A stretch of 15,329 nucleotides of DNA from Candidatus Aminicenantes bacterium UBA4085 (GTDB lineage Bacteria > Acidobacteriota > Aminicenantia > Aminicenantales > UBA4085). A program made the translations under genes and the position numbers. The notes below the pieces were generated by a model. That model searched no databases, was not told the DNA's origin, and saw only the letters and a list, made by a program, of their open reading frames with translations. The stretch is from the NCBI GenBank assembly GCA_002383325.1, contig DFYJ01000132.1:1-15329 (forward strand), written 5' to 3'. Positions 1 to 8,244 of the stretch are shown here, piece after piece (the stretch's first letter is position 1; each line of letters begins with the position of its first letter).

Positions 1-488
1 CCTCCGGCCGGGCGGGCCGACCAGCAGGAACGGCGCGAAGCCTTCCCCGGCCGGGGCGGCCGTGAGCGTCCGGATGGCGGCCTCGGTCGGGCCGTCGACC
101 CGGAAGTCCAGCCCCATCTGGAGCGATTCCGCCGGCTCGGCCGGACGGCGCCGCGGCTTGCGGGCCGGCTTTCGGATCCGCAGCGCCGGCGGAACGGCGG
201 TCCGAAGCATCTCCCCCTGTGAGGACAGGAAGCGGCGGCTCAACCGGGCGGTCAGGTCCAGGATCTCGGCCGGGACGACCGGCTCCGCGTCGACCAGATC
301 GAGGACGGCCTTGGCCTCGGCCGGCGGCGCCTGATCGTGCGTCCTGATGACGAAGCCCTCAGCCGGCCGGGATTTGAGTAGGACCAGGACCCGCTGCCCG
401 GGCCGGAGGCGATCCCGCAGGCCCTCCGGGACGGCGTAGGTGAAGGCCCGCGACAGAGGCAGGGCGAAGACGACGTCCACGTACAGGT

Positions 489-492
<4 letters not shown>
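1..492 (-). CDS. priA: PriA primosomal protein, N-terminal part (runs off the window)
   Basis: The 164 N-terminal residues are inside the window; the gene continues past base 1. The start (MNLYVDVVFALPLSRAFTYA, then VPEGL at 22-26) matches the 3'-DNA-end-binding domain of PriA, which recognises stalled or repaired forks and reloads the replicative helicase. Residues around 122-137 form a basic, Arg/Lys/Pro-rich linker. The last ten residues, FLLVGPPGRR (155-164), sit where the helicase P-loop (consensus GxTGSGKT) should be. They keep the two outer glycines but have Arg-Arg in place of Ser-Gly. The P-loop also falls some 65 residues earlier than in E. coli PriA (Lys230), so the DNA-binding region looks shortened. 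The ATG overlaps the TGA of the uracil-DNA glycosylase gene as ATGA, suggesting translational coupling at the distal end of an operon. Family assignment is good; helicase activity is doubtful. Confidence 0.8.
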
Positions 493-1188
<696 letters not shown>

Positions 1189-1208
<20 letters not shown>

Positions 1209-2382
1209 GGCTTTCGATGATGTCCCAGAGGCGCCGAGCCAGCTCGGACTTGGTCAGGACGGGGGTCTCGATCTCGCCGCCCGCGGCGTCGAGGATGACG
1301 GCCTGGTTCAAGTCGGAGTCGAAGCCCCGCCCCTCGACCGCTACGTCATTGGCTACAATGAGGTCGAGGGACTTGGCCTTGAGCTTGGCCCGGGCGCCGG
1401 CCCGCAGGCTCCCGGTCTCGGCCGCGAAGCCGACCACGAAGCGGCGGCCGGGTCGTCCGGCCAGGGCTTTGAGGATATCGACCGTCGGGGCCAGCTTCAG
1501 GGCCGGCGCCCCGGCGCTTTTCTTGATCTTGGCCTTGGCCGGACGGGCCACGGTGAAGTCGGCCACGGCGGCTGCCATGACGACGATCTCCGCGGACCGA
1601 GCCTTGTCGAGGACGGCGGCGGCCATCTCCGCCGCCGAGGTCACCCGGACGATCTCCGCCCCCGCCGGAGGCTCGAGCCCGGTCGGCCCGGAGACCAGGA
1701 TGACATCCCCTCCCCGCCGGAGAGCTTCGGCCGCCACGGCAAAGCCCATCTTGCCGGAGGACCGGTTGGACAGGAAGCGGACCGGATCGATCGCCTCCCG
1801 GGTCGGCCCGGCGGTCACCAGAATCCGCCTCCCGGCCAAGCTTCGGGCCCGTCGGAGGAGGGATAGTCCGGCGGCCACGATGGCCTCCGGATCGGCCAGG
1901 CGTCCCGGGCCGCTGTCGCCGCAAGCCAAGTAACCGGCTTCCGGTTCGATGAATTCCACGCCCCGGGCCTTCAGACGGGAGACGTTGTCCCGAGTCTGGG
2001 GGTGGCGCCACATGGCCTCGTTCATGGCCGGCGCGATCAGGACCGGCTTCTCCACGGCCAGGTAGAAGGTGGACAGGAAGTCGTCGGCGATGCCGTTGGC
2101 CAGCTTGGCCAGGACGTTGGCCGTGGCCGGAGCGATCACCAGCAGATCGATCTCCTTGGCCAAGGCCACGTGGGCCACGGACCACTCGTGGTCCGGGTCG
2201 AAGGTCTCGACGATCGTCTTCCGCCCGCTCAGGCTGCTGAAAAGCAGGGGCGAGACCAGGCGGGCGGCGTTGGGGGTCAGGATCGGCTGCACTTCGCAGC
2301 CGGCCTTCTTAAAACCGCGCAGGATCTGGCAGGCCTTGTATAGGCTGACCGAGGAAGCAGCGCCCAGAGCAATCTTCGGCAT
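1189..2382 (-). CDS. coaBC: Bifunctional phosphopantothenoylcysteine decarboxylase / phosphopantothenate-cysteine ligase
   Basis: 397 residues, the usual size. It catalyses two consecutive steps of coenzyme A synthesis: joining cysteine to 4'-phosphopantothenate, then FMN-dependent decarboxylation. The N-terminal CoaC half carries the active-site histidine (His71 in VAHVALAK), the PAMN motif (118-121) and the reactive cysteine (Cys154 in GYLACGDSG). The C-terminal CoaB half begins near 186 with ILVTAGPTRE, followed by RSSGKMG (207-213), AAAVADF (270-276), the KIKK lysines (285-288) and DLIVANDV (340-347). The reading frame stays open far upstream, but ATG 2382 is the right start. It has a good Shine-Dalgarno sequence (AAGGGAG), lies 10 bases after the gmk stop, and is followed directly by the typical flavoprotein beginning. 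The 3' end overlaps the glycosylase gene by 20 bases. All key residues are present. Confidence 0.95.
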
Positions 2383-2392
2383 GGCGTCTCCC

Positions 2393-2992
2393 TTACCCCG
2401 CCCGGCCGGCCAGGGCGGACCGCAAGGCCCGCTTGCGGTTCTCGGCCCGGCAGCGGACGCTGAGGATGATGGCTTCCAGTTCCAGGATGGCCCGATCCAG
2501 CCGGTCGTTGACGATGAGATAGTCGAACCGCCCGGCTTCGCGGATCTCGGCCTTGGCGTTGCGCAGCCTCGTCCGCACCGCGGCCGGGTCATCCTCGCCG
2601 CGGTCGACGAGGCGGCGGCGGAGGGCGGCGAAAGAGGGCGGCAGGACGAAGACGAGGACGGCTCCGGGCAGGCGGCGGCGGATCTGGCGGGCGCCCTGGA
2701 CGTCGATGTCCAGGATGACGTCCGAGCTGCGGCCCTGGCGCCGGATCTCCTCCTTGGACGTCCCATAGAGGTGGTCGTGGACGACGGCCCACTCGAGGAA
2801 GGCTTCCCGGGCGGCCAGGCGGCGGAACTCCGCCTCCGAAACGAAGTGGTACTCGCGGCCGTCCCGCTCGGAATCACGGCGGGGCCGGGTGGTGTGGGAA
2901 ACCGAGAAGGCCAGCCCGCGCATGTCCTTGATGATGTGGCGCAGGATGGTCGATTTGCCGCTGCCCGACGGCCCGGTGACGACGAAGACCAT
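2393..2992 (-). CDS. gmk: Guanylate kinase
   Basis: 199 residues, normal length. It phosphorylates GMP (and dGMP) to GDP with ATP in the cytoplasm. The P-loop GPSGSGKST is at 7-15. The GMP-binding region shows SVSHTTRPRR (30-39), GREYHF (45-50) and LYGTS (75-79), and VILDIDVQGA (92-101) is the conserved core strand and acidic motif. A strong purine-rich ribosome-binding site (AGGGAGGGAAG) precedes ATG 2992, which lies 11 bases after the yicC stop. The order yicC-gmk-coaBC-(udg)-priA is a familiar bacterial arrangement, but the RNA polymerase omega gene often found between gmk and coaBC is missing: only 10 bases separate these two. Confidence 0.95.
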   Translation of the reverse strand: MVFVVTGPSGSGKSTILRHIIKDMRGLAFSVSHTTRPRRDSERDGREYHFVSEAEFRRLAAREAFLEWAVVHDHLYGTSKEEIRRQGRSSDVILDIDVQGARQIRRRLPGAVLVFVLPPSFAALRRRLVDRGEDDPAAVRTRLRNAKAEIREAGRFDYLIVNDRLDRAILELEAIILSVRCRAENRKRALRSALAGRAG

Positions 2993-3003
2993 GTCTTCCC
3001 TCC

Positions 3004-3882
3004 CTACTCCAGGTTTTGGACCTGCTGGCGGATGCTCTCGACCTCGCCCTTGATGACCAGGCCTTCCTTGGTCACGTCGATGTCCTGCGACTTGGAGTTC
3101 AGGGTGTTCGCTTCCCGGTAGAGCTCCTGGGCCAGGAAGTCCAGCATCTTGCCGGCCGGCTCGCCCTTGGTCGAGCGGGCCAGCTGGAGGACCGTCCCGA
3201 GATGGACTTTAAGGCGGTGGATCTCCTCGCTGACGTCGTAGCGCTGAGCCAGGTAGGCGACTTCCTCGTTCAGGCGGCCCTCGGAGGCCGAGGTCCGGTT
3301 GTTGCCTTCCTGGACCTTGCGCCGCAGCCTTTGGCGGACCAGCTTGGGCTGGGATCGGACCTTCTTCTCCAGGCGGCCGACGGCCTTGCGGATGGCCTGG
3401 ACGTGGGCCTGCAGCTGGACGGCCGTCTGGCGCCCCTCCTTGCGGCGGGCCTTGAACACGTCCTCCAACGTCCGCAGGAAGCTTCTCTCCAAAAAGACGG
3501 TCTCGGCCTCGCTGAAGTCCTTGCGCCGAAGCTCCAGGACCTGGGGGATGCGCAGCAGCGTCTCGGCCGACATCGGCATCTCTCGACCCAGCCGCGAGGA
3601 GGCCCGCTCCACGGCGCCCAGGATCTTCTCCAGCAGGCCCTCGTTGAGGGCCACGTCCCAGCTGGACGGATCGGGACAGTGGAGGTCCAGAACGACCTCG
3701 ATGCGGCCGCGGTGGAGGCGCTCCTGGCAGAGAGACCGCAGCCGGTTCTCGGCTTCGCCGATGGCGGCCCCCTTGTAGCTCCAATCGAAGAAGCGGTGGT
3801 TGAGGCTCTTGATGGCGATCTTCAGGCGCATCGTCGGGGCGTCGAAGCTCCGCTCGGCGAACCCGGTCATGCTCATGATCAT
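3004..3882 (-). CDS. yicC: YicC/YloC family endoribonuclease
   Basis: 292 residues, close to E. coli YicC (287). The family has been reported to act as an endoribonuclease involved in small-RNA turnover; that role is transferred from the family. The N terminus has the hallmark SMTGFAE (residues 4-10). The C-terminal DUF1732-type part has LAQELYREANTLNSKSQD (250-267) and the characteristic ending GEVESIRQQVQNLE. The start is the ATG at 3882. Its A, T and G overlap the TGA of the upstream ABC gene, and AGGAGAT lies 7 bases before it. An in-frame ATG two codons later (MSMTGF) is possible but less well spaced. The middle (about 150-220) is charged and probably helical/coiled coil. Confidence 0.92.
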   Translation of the reverse strand: MIMSMTGFAERSFDAPTMRLKIAIKSLNHRFFDWSYKGAAIGEAENRLRSLCQERLHRGRIEVVLDLHCPDPSSWDVALNEGLLEKILGAVERASSRLGREMPMSAETLLRIPQVLELRRKDFSEAETVFLERSFLRTLEDVFKARRKEGRQTAVQLQAHVQAIRKAVGRLEKKVRSQPKLVRQRLRRKVQEGNNRTSASEGRLNEEVAYLAQRYDVSEEIHRLKVHLGTVLQLARSTKGEPAGKMLDFLAQELYREANTLNSKSQDIDVTKEGLVIKGEVESIRQQVQNLE

Positions 3883-5717
3883 GGGGCGATCTCCTCGTCC
3901 TGGGCAAACTGCAGGTCGTACAGCATCCGGTAGATGCCGTGCTTGCGCAGAAGCTTATCATGCGGGCCGGACTCGACGATGCGGCCCTTCTCGATGACCA
4001 GGATCATGTCGGCGTTGCGGATCGTCGACAGGCGGTGGGCGATGACGAAGGTCGTCCGGTCGCGCATGATCTTGGCCAGGGCCTTCTGGATCAGCCGCTC
4101 CGATTCGGAGTCGAGCGAGGAGGTGGCCTCGTCCAGGATCAGGATGGGCGGGTTTTTCAAAAGAGCCCGGGCGATGGCCAGCCGCTGGCGCTGGCCGACG
4201 GAAAGCAGGCCGCCCCGCTCCCCGATCAGGGTGTCGTAGCCCTTGGGAAGCTCCGTGATGAAGCGGTGGCACTCGGCCGCCTCGGCCGCCGCCTGGATCC
4301 TCTCGATCGGCACGTCGTCCAACCCGTAGGCGATGTTGCCCCGAACGGAGTCGTTGAACAGGACGATGTCCTGGGTCACCAGGCCGATCTGGGATCGCAG
4401 CGACGGCAGGGTCACGTCGTGGATGTCGATGCCGTCGATCAGCACTCGGCCGGCGGTCGGCTCGTAGAAGCGGGCCAGGAGGTTGATGATGGTTGTCTTG
4501 CCGGCCCCGCTGAAGCCGACCAAGGCTACCGTCTGGCGCGGCTCGACTTCGAAGCTGATGTCGTGCAGCACCGGGCGGTCGGGCCGGTAGGCGAAGCGGA
4601 CGGCCTCGTAGCGGACCCGGCCCTGGACGGGCGGCAGGGGGAAAGCGCCGGGCCGCTCCTGGATCTGGAGCGGTACTTTCAGGACTTCCTCCACCCGGTC
4701 CAGGCAGGCCGTGGCCTGGACGACTACGTTCTGGGCTCGGGTCAGGCGCTTGATGGGGGTGAAGAGCGAGAAGACGGCCATGGCGAAGGCCGCAAAGTCC
4801 CCGGCGCTGATGTACCCGGCCGAGATGCGCTTGGATCCGATCCACAGGATGAAGGCGCCGACGAACCCGCCGACGAGTTCCATGAACGGCGAGGACAGCG
4901 AGGAGACCCAGGCCAGCTTGAGATTGATCCGGAAATAGCGCCAGGAGGCCTTCAGAAACTTGCGCAGCTCGAACGGCTCCGTGGTGAAGGCCTTGACGAT
5001 GCGGTGGCCGGAGATGGTCTCATAGACGTGGTTGTAGATCTCGGCCATCTTGATCTGGCTGCGGCGGCCCTGCTTCTTGAGCTGGCGGCTGAAGGCGGCC
5101 ATGGGCAGGACAGCCAGCGGGGTCAGGACGAAGGCCATCAGGGCCAGCTTCACGTCGATGGCCAGCATGACGACCAGGATGCCGACCATGACGAAAGTCT
5201 CCTCGACCAAGTCGCTCATGGCCGTCCCGACGGCCTGCTGGATGCGATCGATGTCGTTGGTCAGCCGGGACATCAAGTCGCCGGTGGTCGCGGCGTCATA
5301 GAACGACGTGGATTGGTAGAGGATATGCTTGTAGAGCTGGTCGCGCAGGGTCTTGACGATCTTGTTGCCGACCGCTTTCATGAAGAACGAGGATAAAAAG
5401 GTGAACAGGCTTTTGCCGAACAGGACGCCCAGGATGACCCAGGGCAGGACGTGCCGGATGTCCTCCGGGGCCACTCCCAGGGCCCGCCACAGGAGGTCCA
5501 GGAGCCTGGTTTTGGCGGCGGCCGCCGTCCCCGGGTGCTCGTTCACCATCCGCTGCTGCTGCTCGGCCTGCTGGGCCGGGTTCATCCACATGTTGTCGAT
5601 GATCGGCTGGACGAGGTAGACGAAGGTCGAACTGAAGAGGGCCACGAAGACGGTGGCCAGGAAGGCCAGGGCAACGTACTTCCTCTCGTGCAGGGTCAGC
5701 TTGAGGAGGCGGAACAT
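3879..5717 (-). CDS. MsbA-type ABC exporter (fused membrane and ATPase domains)
   Basis: 612 residues. It is a half-size exporter that should work as a homodimer in the inner membrane. Membrane segments lie near 15-37, 90-112, 170-208 and 275-320. The ATPase domain has Walker A GFSGAGKTT (401-409), Q-loop Gln449, signature LSVGQRQR (506-513), Walker B ILILDE (525-530) and H-loop His561. The signature reads LSVGQ rather than LSGGQ. The first extracytoplasmic loop carries a long hydrophilic insertion (about 44-90, rich in Gln/Ala/Glu). The closest well-known relatives are lipid A flippase MsbA and multidrug half-transporters; substrate cannot be read from sequence. The position before yicC/gmk in a housekeeping run, together with a diderm envelope, favours lipid or lipopolysaccharide export. 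ATG 5717 follows the upstream stop by 12 bases, with a GGCGGGGG Shine-Dalgarno sequence. Confidence 0.88.
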   Translation of the reverse strand: MFRLLKLTLHERKYVALAFLATVFVALFSSTFVYLVQPIIDNMWMNPAQQAEQQQRMVNEHPGTAAAAKTRLLDLLWRALGVAPEDIRHVLPWVILGVLFGKSLFTFLSSFFMKAVGNKIVKTLRDQLYKHILYQSTSFYDAATTGDLMSRLTNDIDRIQQAVGTAMSDLVEETFVMVGILVVMLAIDVKLALMAFVLTPLAVLPMAAFSRQLKKQGRRSQIKMAEIYNHVYETISGHRIVKAFTTEPFELRKFLKASWRYFRINLKLAWVSSLSSPFMELVGGFVGAFILWIGSKRISAGYISAGDFAAFAMAVFSLFTPIKRLTRAQNVVVQATACLDRVEEVLKVPLQIQERPGAFPLPPVQGRVRYEAVRFAYRPDRPVLHDISFEVEPRQTVALVGFSGAGKTTIINLLARFYEPTAGRVLIDGIDIHDVTLPSLRSQIGLVTQDIVLFNDSVRGNIAYGLDDVPIERIQAAAEAAECHRFITELPKGYDTLIGERGGLLSVGQRQRLAIARALLKNPPILILDEATSSLDSESERLIQKALAKIMRDRTTFVIAHRLSTIRNADMILVIEKGRIVESGPHDKLLRKHGIYRMLYDLQFAQDEEIAP

Positions 5718-5729
5718 GGCGCCCCCGCC

Positions 5730-6755
5730 TCAGCGGGCCTTGGTCCCCAGGAGGCGGCGGGCCGTCTCGACCGCGTTCTGGGCCGAGCCGCGGGTCAGGT
5801 TGTCGGCCGTCAGCCAGATCCAGAAGGCCCGCGGCACGGCGGGATCGCGCTTCAGGCGGCCGACATAGATCGCGTCCTGGCCGGCCACGGACAGGGGCGA
5901 GGCGGAGCATCCCTCCCGGTACTTGGTCATATGGAAAACCGGCAGCCCGGCGAAAAGCGCCTCCAGGCCGTCCAGATCGGCCTCCCGAAGGAGCTCGCAG
6001 TAAGTGATCAGGGTGTAGGTGTGGAAGACGGGGGCCTGGATGGCGGCCAGGGACAGCGGCAGGTCCGGCCGCTCCAGGATCCTCCGGATCTCGGCCTCCG
6101 TCTGCAGCTCGGCCGGGCAGGAACCGTCTAAATCAAGCTCCTCGGTGTGGGACAGGATGTTATAGGCGATCTGCTCGCGGAAGACCTTCTTCTCGGGGTC
6201 GGCCCCGCTGAGCAGGGAGGCGCTCTGGCTGGCCAGCTCCTGGATCCCCGCATCATCGAAGGCCGAGACCGGACGCAGGACGAGCGACACCGCCTTGGCC
6301 AGCCCGAAGGCGGGCTCCAGGGCGTGGAAGAGGTGGGACAGGATCAAGGCGGCCGGATTGGGATTGGCCAGGAGCTTGGACTTGCGGCGATCCACGGCCC
6401 GATCGTTGACCCCGGCCACGGCCAGCGGAACGGAGGGATCGGTGTTGAAGGCTTCGCTCAGGTCATAAAGGCGGAATTTATAGGTCTTGGCCATCCGGCG
6501 GAGGTCCGGGCCCGCTTCCGGGTCGGCGTTGAAGACAAGATCCTTGCCCTCCAAATCCTCCCCCCGCAGAGGCTTGATGACCCGAGGCTCCTCGCGGAAG
6601 TCGGTCAGCTTGCTGTATTCCTCCTGGACGTCGACGTCAAAGAAGTCCAGATCGATGCCCGGCCAGGCAGCCCGCCCGAGGGCGTCCTTGATCTCCCGGC
6701 CGCGCAGAGTATCGCCGCCGACAAGGGCCAGCTTGATCTTGGATTGGGGAGCCAT
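5730..6755 (-). CDS. Aspartate-semialdehyde-dehydrogenase-like protein, catalytic residues lost
   Basis: 341 residues, the length and layout of Asd: an N-terminal nucleotide-binding region (ALVGGDTLRGRE, 10-21), a central dimerisation domain, and the conserved ending VGRLKRDP (298-305) and ADNLTRGSAQNAVETA (317-332). Three catalytic positions differ from true Asd. The cysteine motif NPNCST reads NPNPAA, placing Pro134 at the catalytic Cys. The RVPVFYGHS motif reads QAPVFHTYT (240-248), placing Gln240 at the substrate Arg and Tyr247 at the catalytic His. It is therefore probably not an aspartate-semialdehyde dehydrogenase, and resembles in this respect the E. coli Asd-like protein Usg. It lies between a DUF465 gene (18-base gap) and the ABC exporter (12-base gap). 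The Shine-Dalgarno sequence is weak. Possible roles are a structural or ligand-sensing pseudoenzyme; the true function is unknown. Confidence 0.82.
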   Translation of the reverse strand: MAPQSKIKLALVGGDTLRGREIKDALGRAAWPGIDLDFFDVDVQEEYSKLTDFREEPRVIKPLRGEDLEGKDLVFNADPEAGPDLRRMAKTYKFRLYDLSEAFNTDPSVPLAVAGVNDRAVDRRKSKLLANPNPAALILSHLFHALEPAFGLAKAVSLVLRPVSAFDDAGIQELASQSASLLSGADPEKKVFREQIAYNILSHTEELDLDGSCPAELQTEAEIRRILERPDLPLSLAAIQAPVFHTYTLITYCELLREADLDGLEALFAGLPVFHMTKYREGCSASPLSVAGQDAIYVGRLKRDPAVPRAFWIWLTADNLTRGSAQNAVETARRLLGTKAR

Positions 6756-6773
6756 GGGAGATGCCGGGCGGCC

Positions 6774-6995
6774 TCAGGGATTCTTCCCGAAGGCGGAGAT
6801 CATGAGGGCCATCCTGTCCTTCAGGGCCAGCTTGAGCTTTTTCAGCTCCCGCTCCTGAACCGATTCCTCCGAGCTCAAAAAAGGCTTGGCGGCCAGCTCG
6901 GCCAGGCGGGATTCGTGGCGCTGATGCTCCTCGTGCAGCCGGCGGAAATCGGAACTGGAAATCAGCAGATGATCCTTGATTCTCTGTTCTTCCAT
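6774..6995 (-). CDS. DUF465/YdcH-like small helical protein
   Basis: 73 residues (MEEQRIKDHLLISSSDFRRL onward). The pattern of a short acidic start, FRRLHEEHQRHESRLAEL, a break containing Pro38, then ERELKKLKLALKDRM resembles the DUF465 (YdcH) family, two helices forming a small coiled coil. The family function is unknown. The ATG at 6995 is chosen because a GAGG ribosome-binding site lies 5 bases upstream and the family-like sequence starts there. A longer in-frame extension would run inside the glycosyltransferase gene and is rejected. It is the first gene of the eight-gene run ending in priA. Confidence 0.72.
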   Translation of the reverse strand: MEEQRIKDHLLISSSDFRRLHEEHQRHESRLAELAAKPFLSSEESVQERELKKLKLALKDRMALMISAFGKNP

Positions 6996-7013
6996 GCCGG
7001 CCTCGGGGGGAGA

Positions 7014-7043
7014 AGAATAACACAAGGGGGGAGCGTAATTCAA
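7014..7043 (-). promoter_or_regulatory. Possible promoter for the eight-gene run
   Basis: On the minus strand TTGAAT (7038-7043) and TATTCT (7014-7019) are separated by 18 bases. They sit in the only sizeable gap (44 bases) between the glycosyltransferase and the DUF465 gene. The -35 overlaps the glycosyltransferase stop codon. Both boxes are imperfect, and read-through from the glycosyltransferase gene is an alternative. Confidence 0.35.
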
Positions 7044-8044
7044 TTTGGGCCGGAGGCGCGGAAGAGGCCTTCCAGGCGCTCGGCCAGGGCTTCCCAGCGA
7101 AAGGACAGGATCCGCTCGCGGCCGGCGGCGGCCAGGGCCTCCCCCATCTCCGGGTCGAGCCGCAGGCGCTCCACAGCCCGGGCCAGGAGCCGGGGAGAGG
7201 GCCGGGGGACGACCAGCGCCGTCCGGCCGTCTTCGGCGAAGTCGCTGGTGCCGCTGGGCGTGCAGACGACCGGACGGCCGCAAGCCATGGCCTCGGCACA
7301 GGTGTTGGACCAGCCGGCCCGGCGCTCGGCGCTGACGAAAACGTCGGCCTGGGCGTAGAGCCAGGCCATCTTCTCCTGCGGCAGTCCGAGATGGAAGTCA
7401 AACGGCAGTGAGGTCTTCACAAGCGGCCGGGGATCGCGCTTGTCCCGGCCGACCGGGGTATCGAAGAGGATCAAGCGCATGGATCTCCCCTTGCGGGCCA
7501 GCCGCTCGGCCGCCCGGATGACCTCCGGCACCCCCTTGCGCCGGCGGGTGATGCGGCCGTAGCAGAGGACCCGGAACGAGCCGTCAGCCGGGGGGCGCGT
7601 CTCGGGATGGAAGATGTCCGGGTTGACTCCGCCGGCTGCCCGATCGACCGCCACTCCGTACTTATTCTCCAGCCGCCGGCAGATTCCTTCGGAGTTGCCC
7701 AGGAAGAGAAGGTCACGGCGGCGGACCACTTCCCGCTCGCGCTTGTGGCCCTCCAAGACGAAGTAGAAATAGCGGCGGGCGGCTGGAATTCGGGTCAGAG
7801 ATTCCAGGATAGTAGGCTCGCCGCACAAGGCGACATCGAAGGGCTCCCGCTCCAAGTCGGCGAAGGGACGGGTCTCGGCCCTCAATTCCAGCCAGGCCGG
7901 CTTCTCGCCGGAGGGATGGAAGAGGACGAAGCGGTGGCCGCGATCCGTCAAGGCATTGCCCAGCTCGATGTAGCGGCGGACGCCGCCGAAGACCTCGACA
8001 TGGGGCAGAAGGGCGGCGATGCGGAGCGGCGGCACGGCGGCCAT
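7040..8044 (-). CDS. GT-B fold glycosyltransferase (family 4-like)
   Basis: 334 residues from ATG 8044. The N-terminal acceptor domain begins LRIAALLPHVEVFGGVRRYI (7-26), with the glycine-rich turn FGGVRRY. The C-terminal nucleotide-sugar domain starts near 157 (RVLCYGRITRRRKG) and has SAERRAGWSNTCAEAMACG (238-256) then RPVVCTPSGTSDF. This is the GT4 donor-site region with the second glutamate (Glu251) present. The usual first glutamate of the E-x7-E motif aligns with Ala243. It should transfer a sugar from an activated donor to an envelope glycan or lipid; donor and acceptor cannot be told. A longer start (TTG 8083) would reach into the tRNA promoter on the other strand and is unlikely. The Shine-Dalgarno sequence is weak (GGTAGA) and I see no convincing promoter of its own. 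Confidence 0.85.
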   Translation of the reverse strand: MAAVPPLRIAALLPHVEVFGGVRRYIELGNALTDRGHRFVLFHPSGEKPAWLELRAETRPFADLEREPFDVALCGEPTILESLTRIPAARRYFYFVLEGHKREREVVRRRDLLFLGNSEGICRRLENKYGVAVDRAAGGVNPDIFHPETRPPADGSFRVLCYGRITRRRKGVPEVIRAAERLARKGRSMRLILFDTPVGRDKRDPRPLVKTSLPFDFHLGLPQEKMAWLYAQADVFVSAERRAGWSNTCAEAMACGRPVVCTPSGTSDFAEDGRTALVVPRPSPRLLARAVERLRLDPEMGEALAAAGRERILSFRWEALAERLEGLFRASGPN

Positions 8045-8076
8045 TCTACCATATCCGGCCGCGGGCCCCGGAATTG

Positions 8077-8105
8077 TTGACAACCGCGGCTGGGGCCCAT
8101 ATACT
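8077..8105 (+). promoter_or_regulatory. Sigma-70-type promoter of tRNA-Phe
   Basis: TTGACA (8077-8082) and TATACT (8100-8105) are spaced by exactly 17 bases, giving the strongest promoter match in the window. Transcription should begin near 8112, about 30 bases before the mature tRNA. It points away from the glycosyltransferase gene. Confidence 0.88.
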
Positions 8106-8112
8106 AGGCCGC

Positions 8113-8131
8113 GCTTCCGGGGCTCGGAAGC
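8113..8131 (+). other. Hairpin in the tRNA-Phe precursor leader
   Basis: GCTTCCG (8113-8119) pairs perfectly with CGGAAGC (8125-8131) around a 5-base loop. This hairpin would form right at the 5' end of the precursor RNA, 10 bases before the tRNA acceptor stem. It could shield the 5' end or present the RNase P substrate. Stem complementarity is certain, function is not. Confidence 0.5.
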
Positions 8132-8141
8132 TCCTCCGAAT

Positions 8142-8214
8142 GGCGAGGTAGCTCAGCTGGTAGAGCGAGGGACTGAAAATCCCTGCGTCGGCGGTTCAAT
8201 TCCGTCCCTCGCCA
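8142..8214 (+). tRNA. tRNA-Phe (anticodon GAA)
   Basis: A complete 73-base cloverleaf. The acceptor stem is GGCGAGG (8142-8148) with CCTCGCC (8207-8213) and discriminator A 8214. The D stem is GCTC/GAGC. The anticodon stem is AGGGA/TCCCT around loop CTGAAAA, with GAA at 8175-8177. A five-base variable loop follows, then a T arm GGCGG-TTCAATT-CCGTC with one G-T pair. The 3' CCA is not encoded (ATTC follows), so a CCA-adding enzyme is needed. No terminator hairpin with a T run is visible in the 30 bases before the convergent acyltransferase gene. Confidence 0.97.
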
Positions 8215-8244
8215 TTCCCCCCTCTTCCCCCCAAGAAGCGATCT

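Noticed and set aside
62..334. A plus-strand 90-codon frame opposite priA
   Set aside because: It is Arg/Ser-rich and family-less and lies opposite a clear PriA N terminus.
6774..7283. A 169-residue version of the DUF465-like protein starting inside the glycosyltransferase gene
   Set aside because: The extra N-terminal part is Pro/Arg/Gly-rich shadow sequence. A ribosome-binding site and the family-like start are at 6995.
8063..8098. GGGCCCC (8063-8069) and GGGGCCC (8092-8098) as an operator flanking the tRNA promoter -35 box
   Set aside because: Each half is already built on the self-complementary GGGCCC, so the pairing is trivial in G+C-rich DNA.
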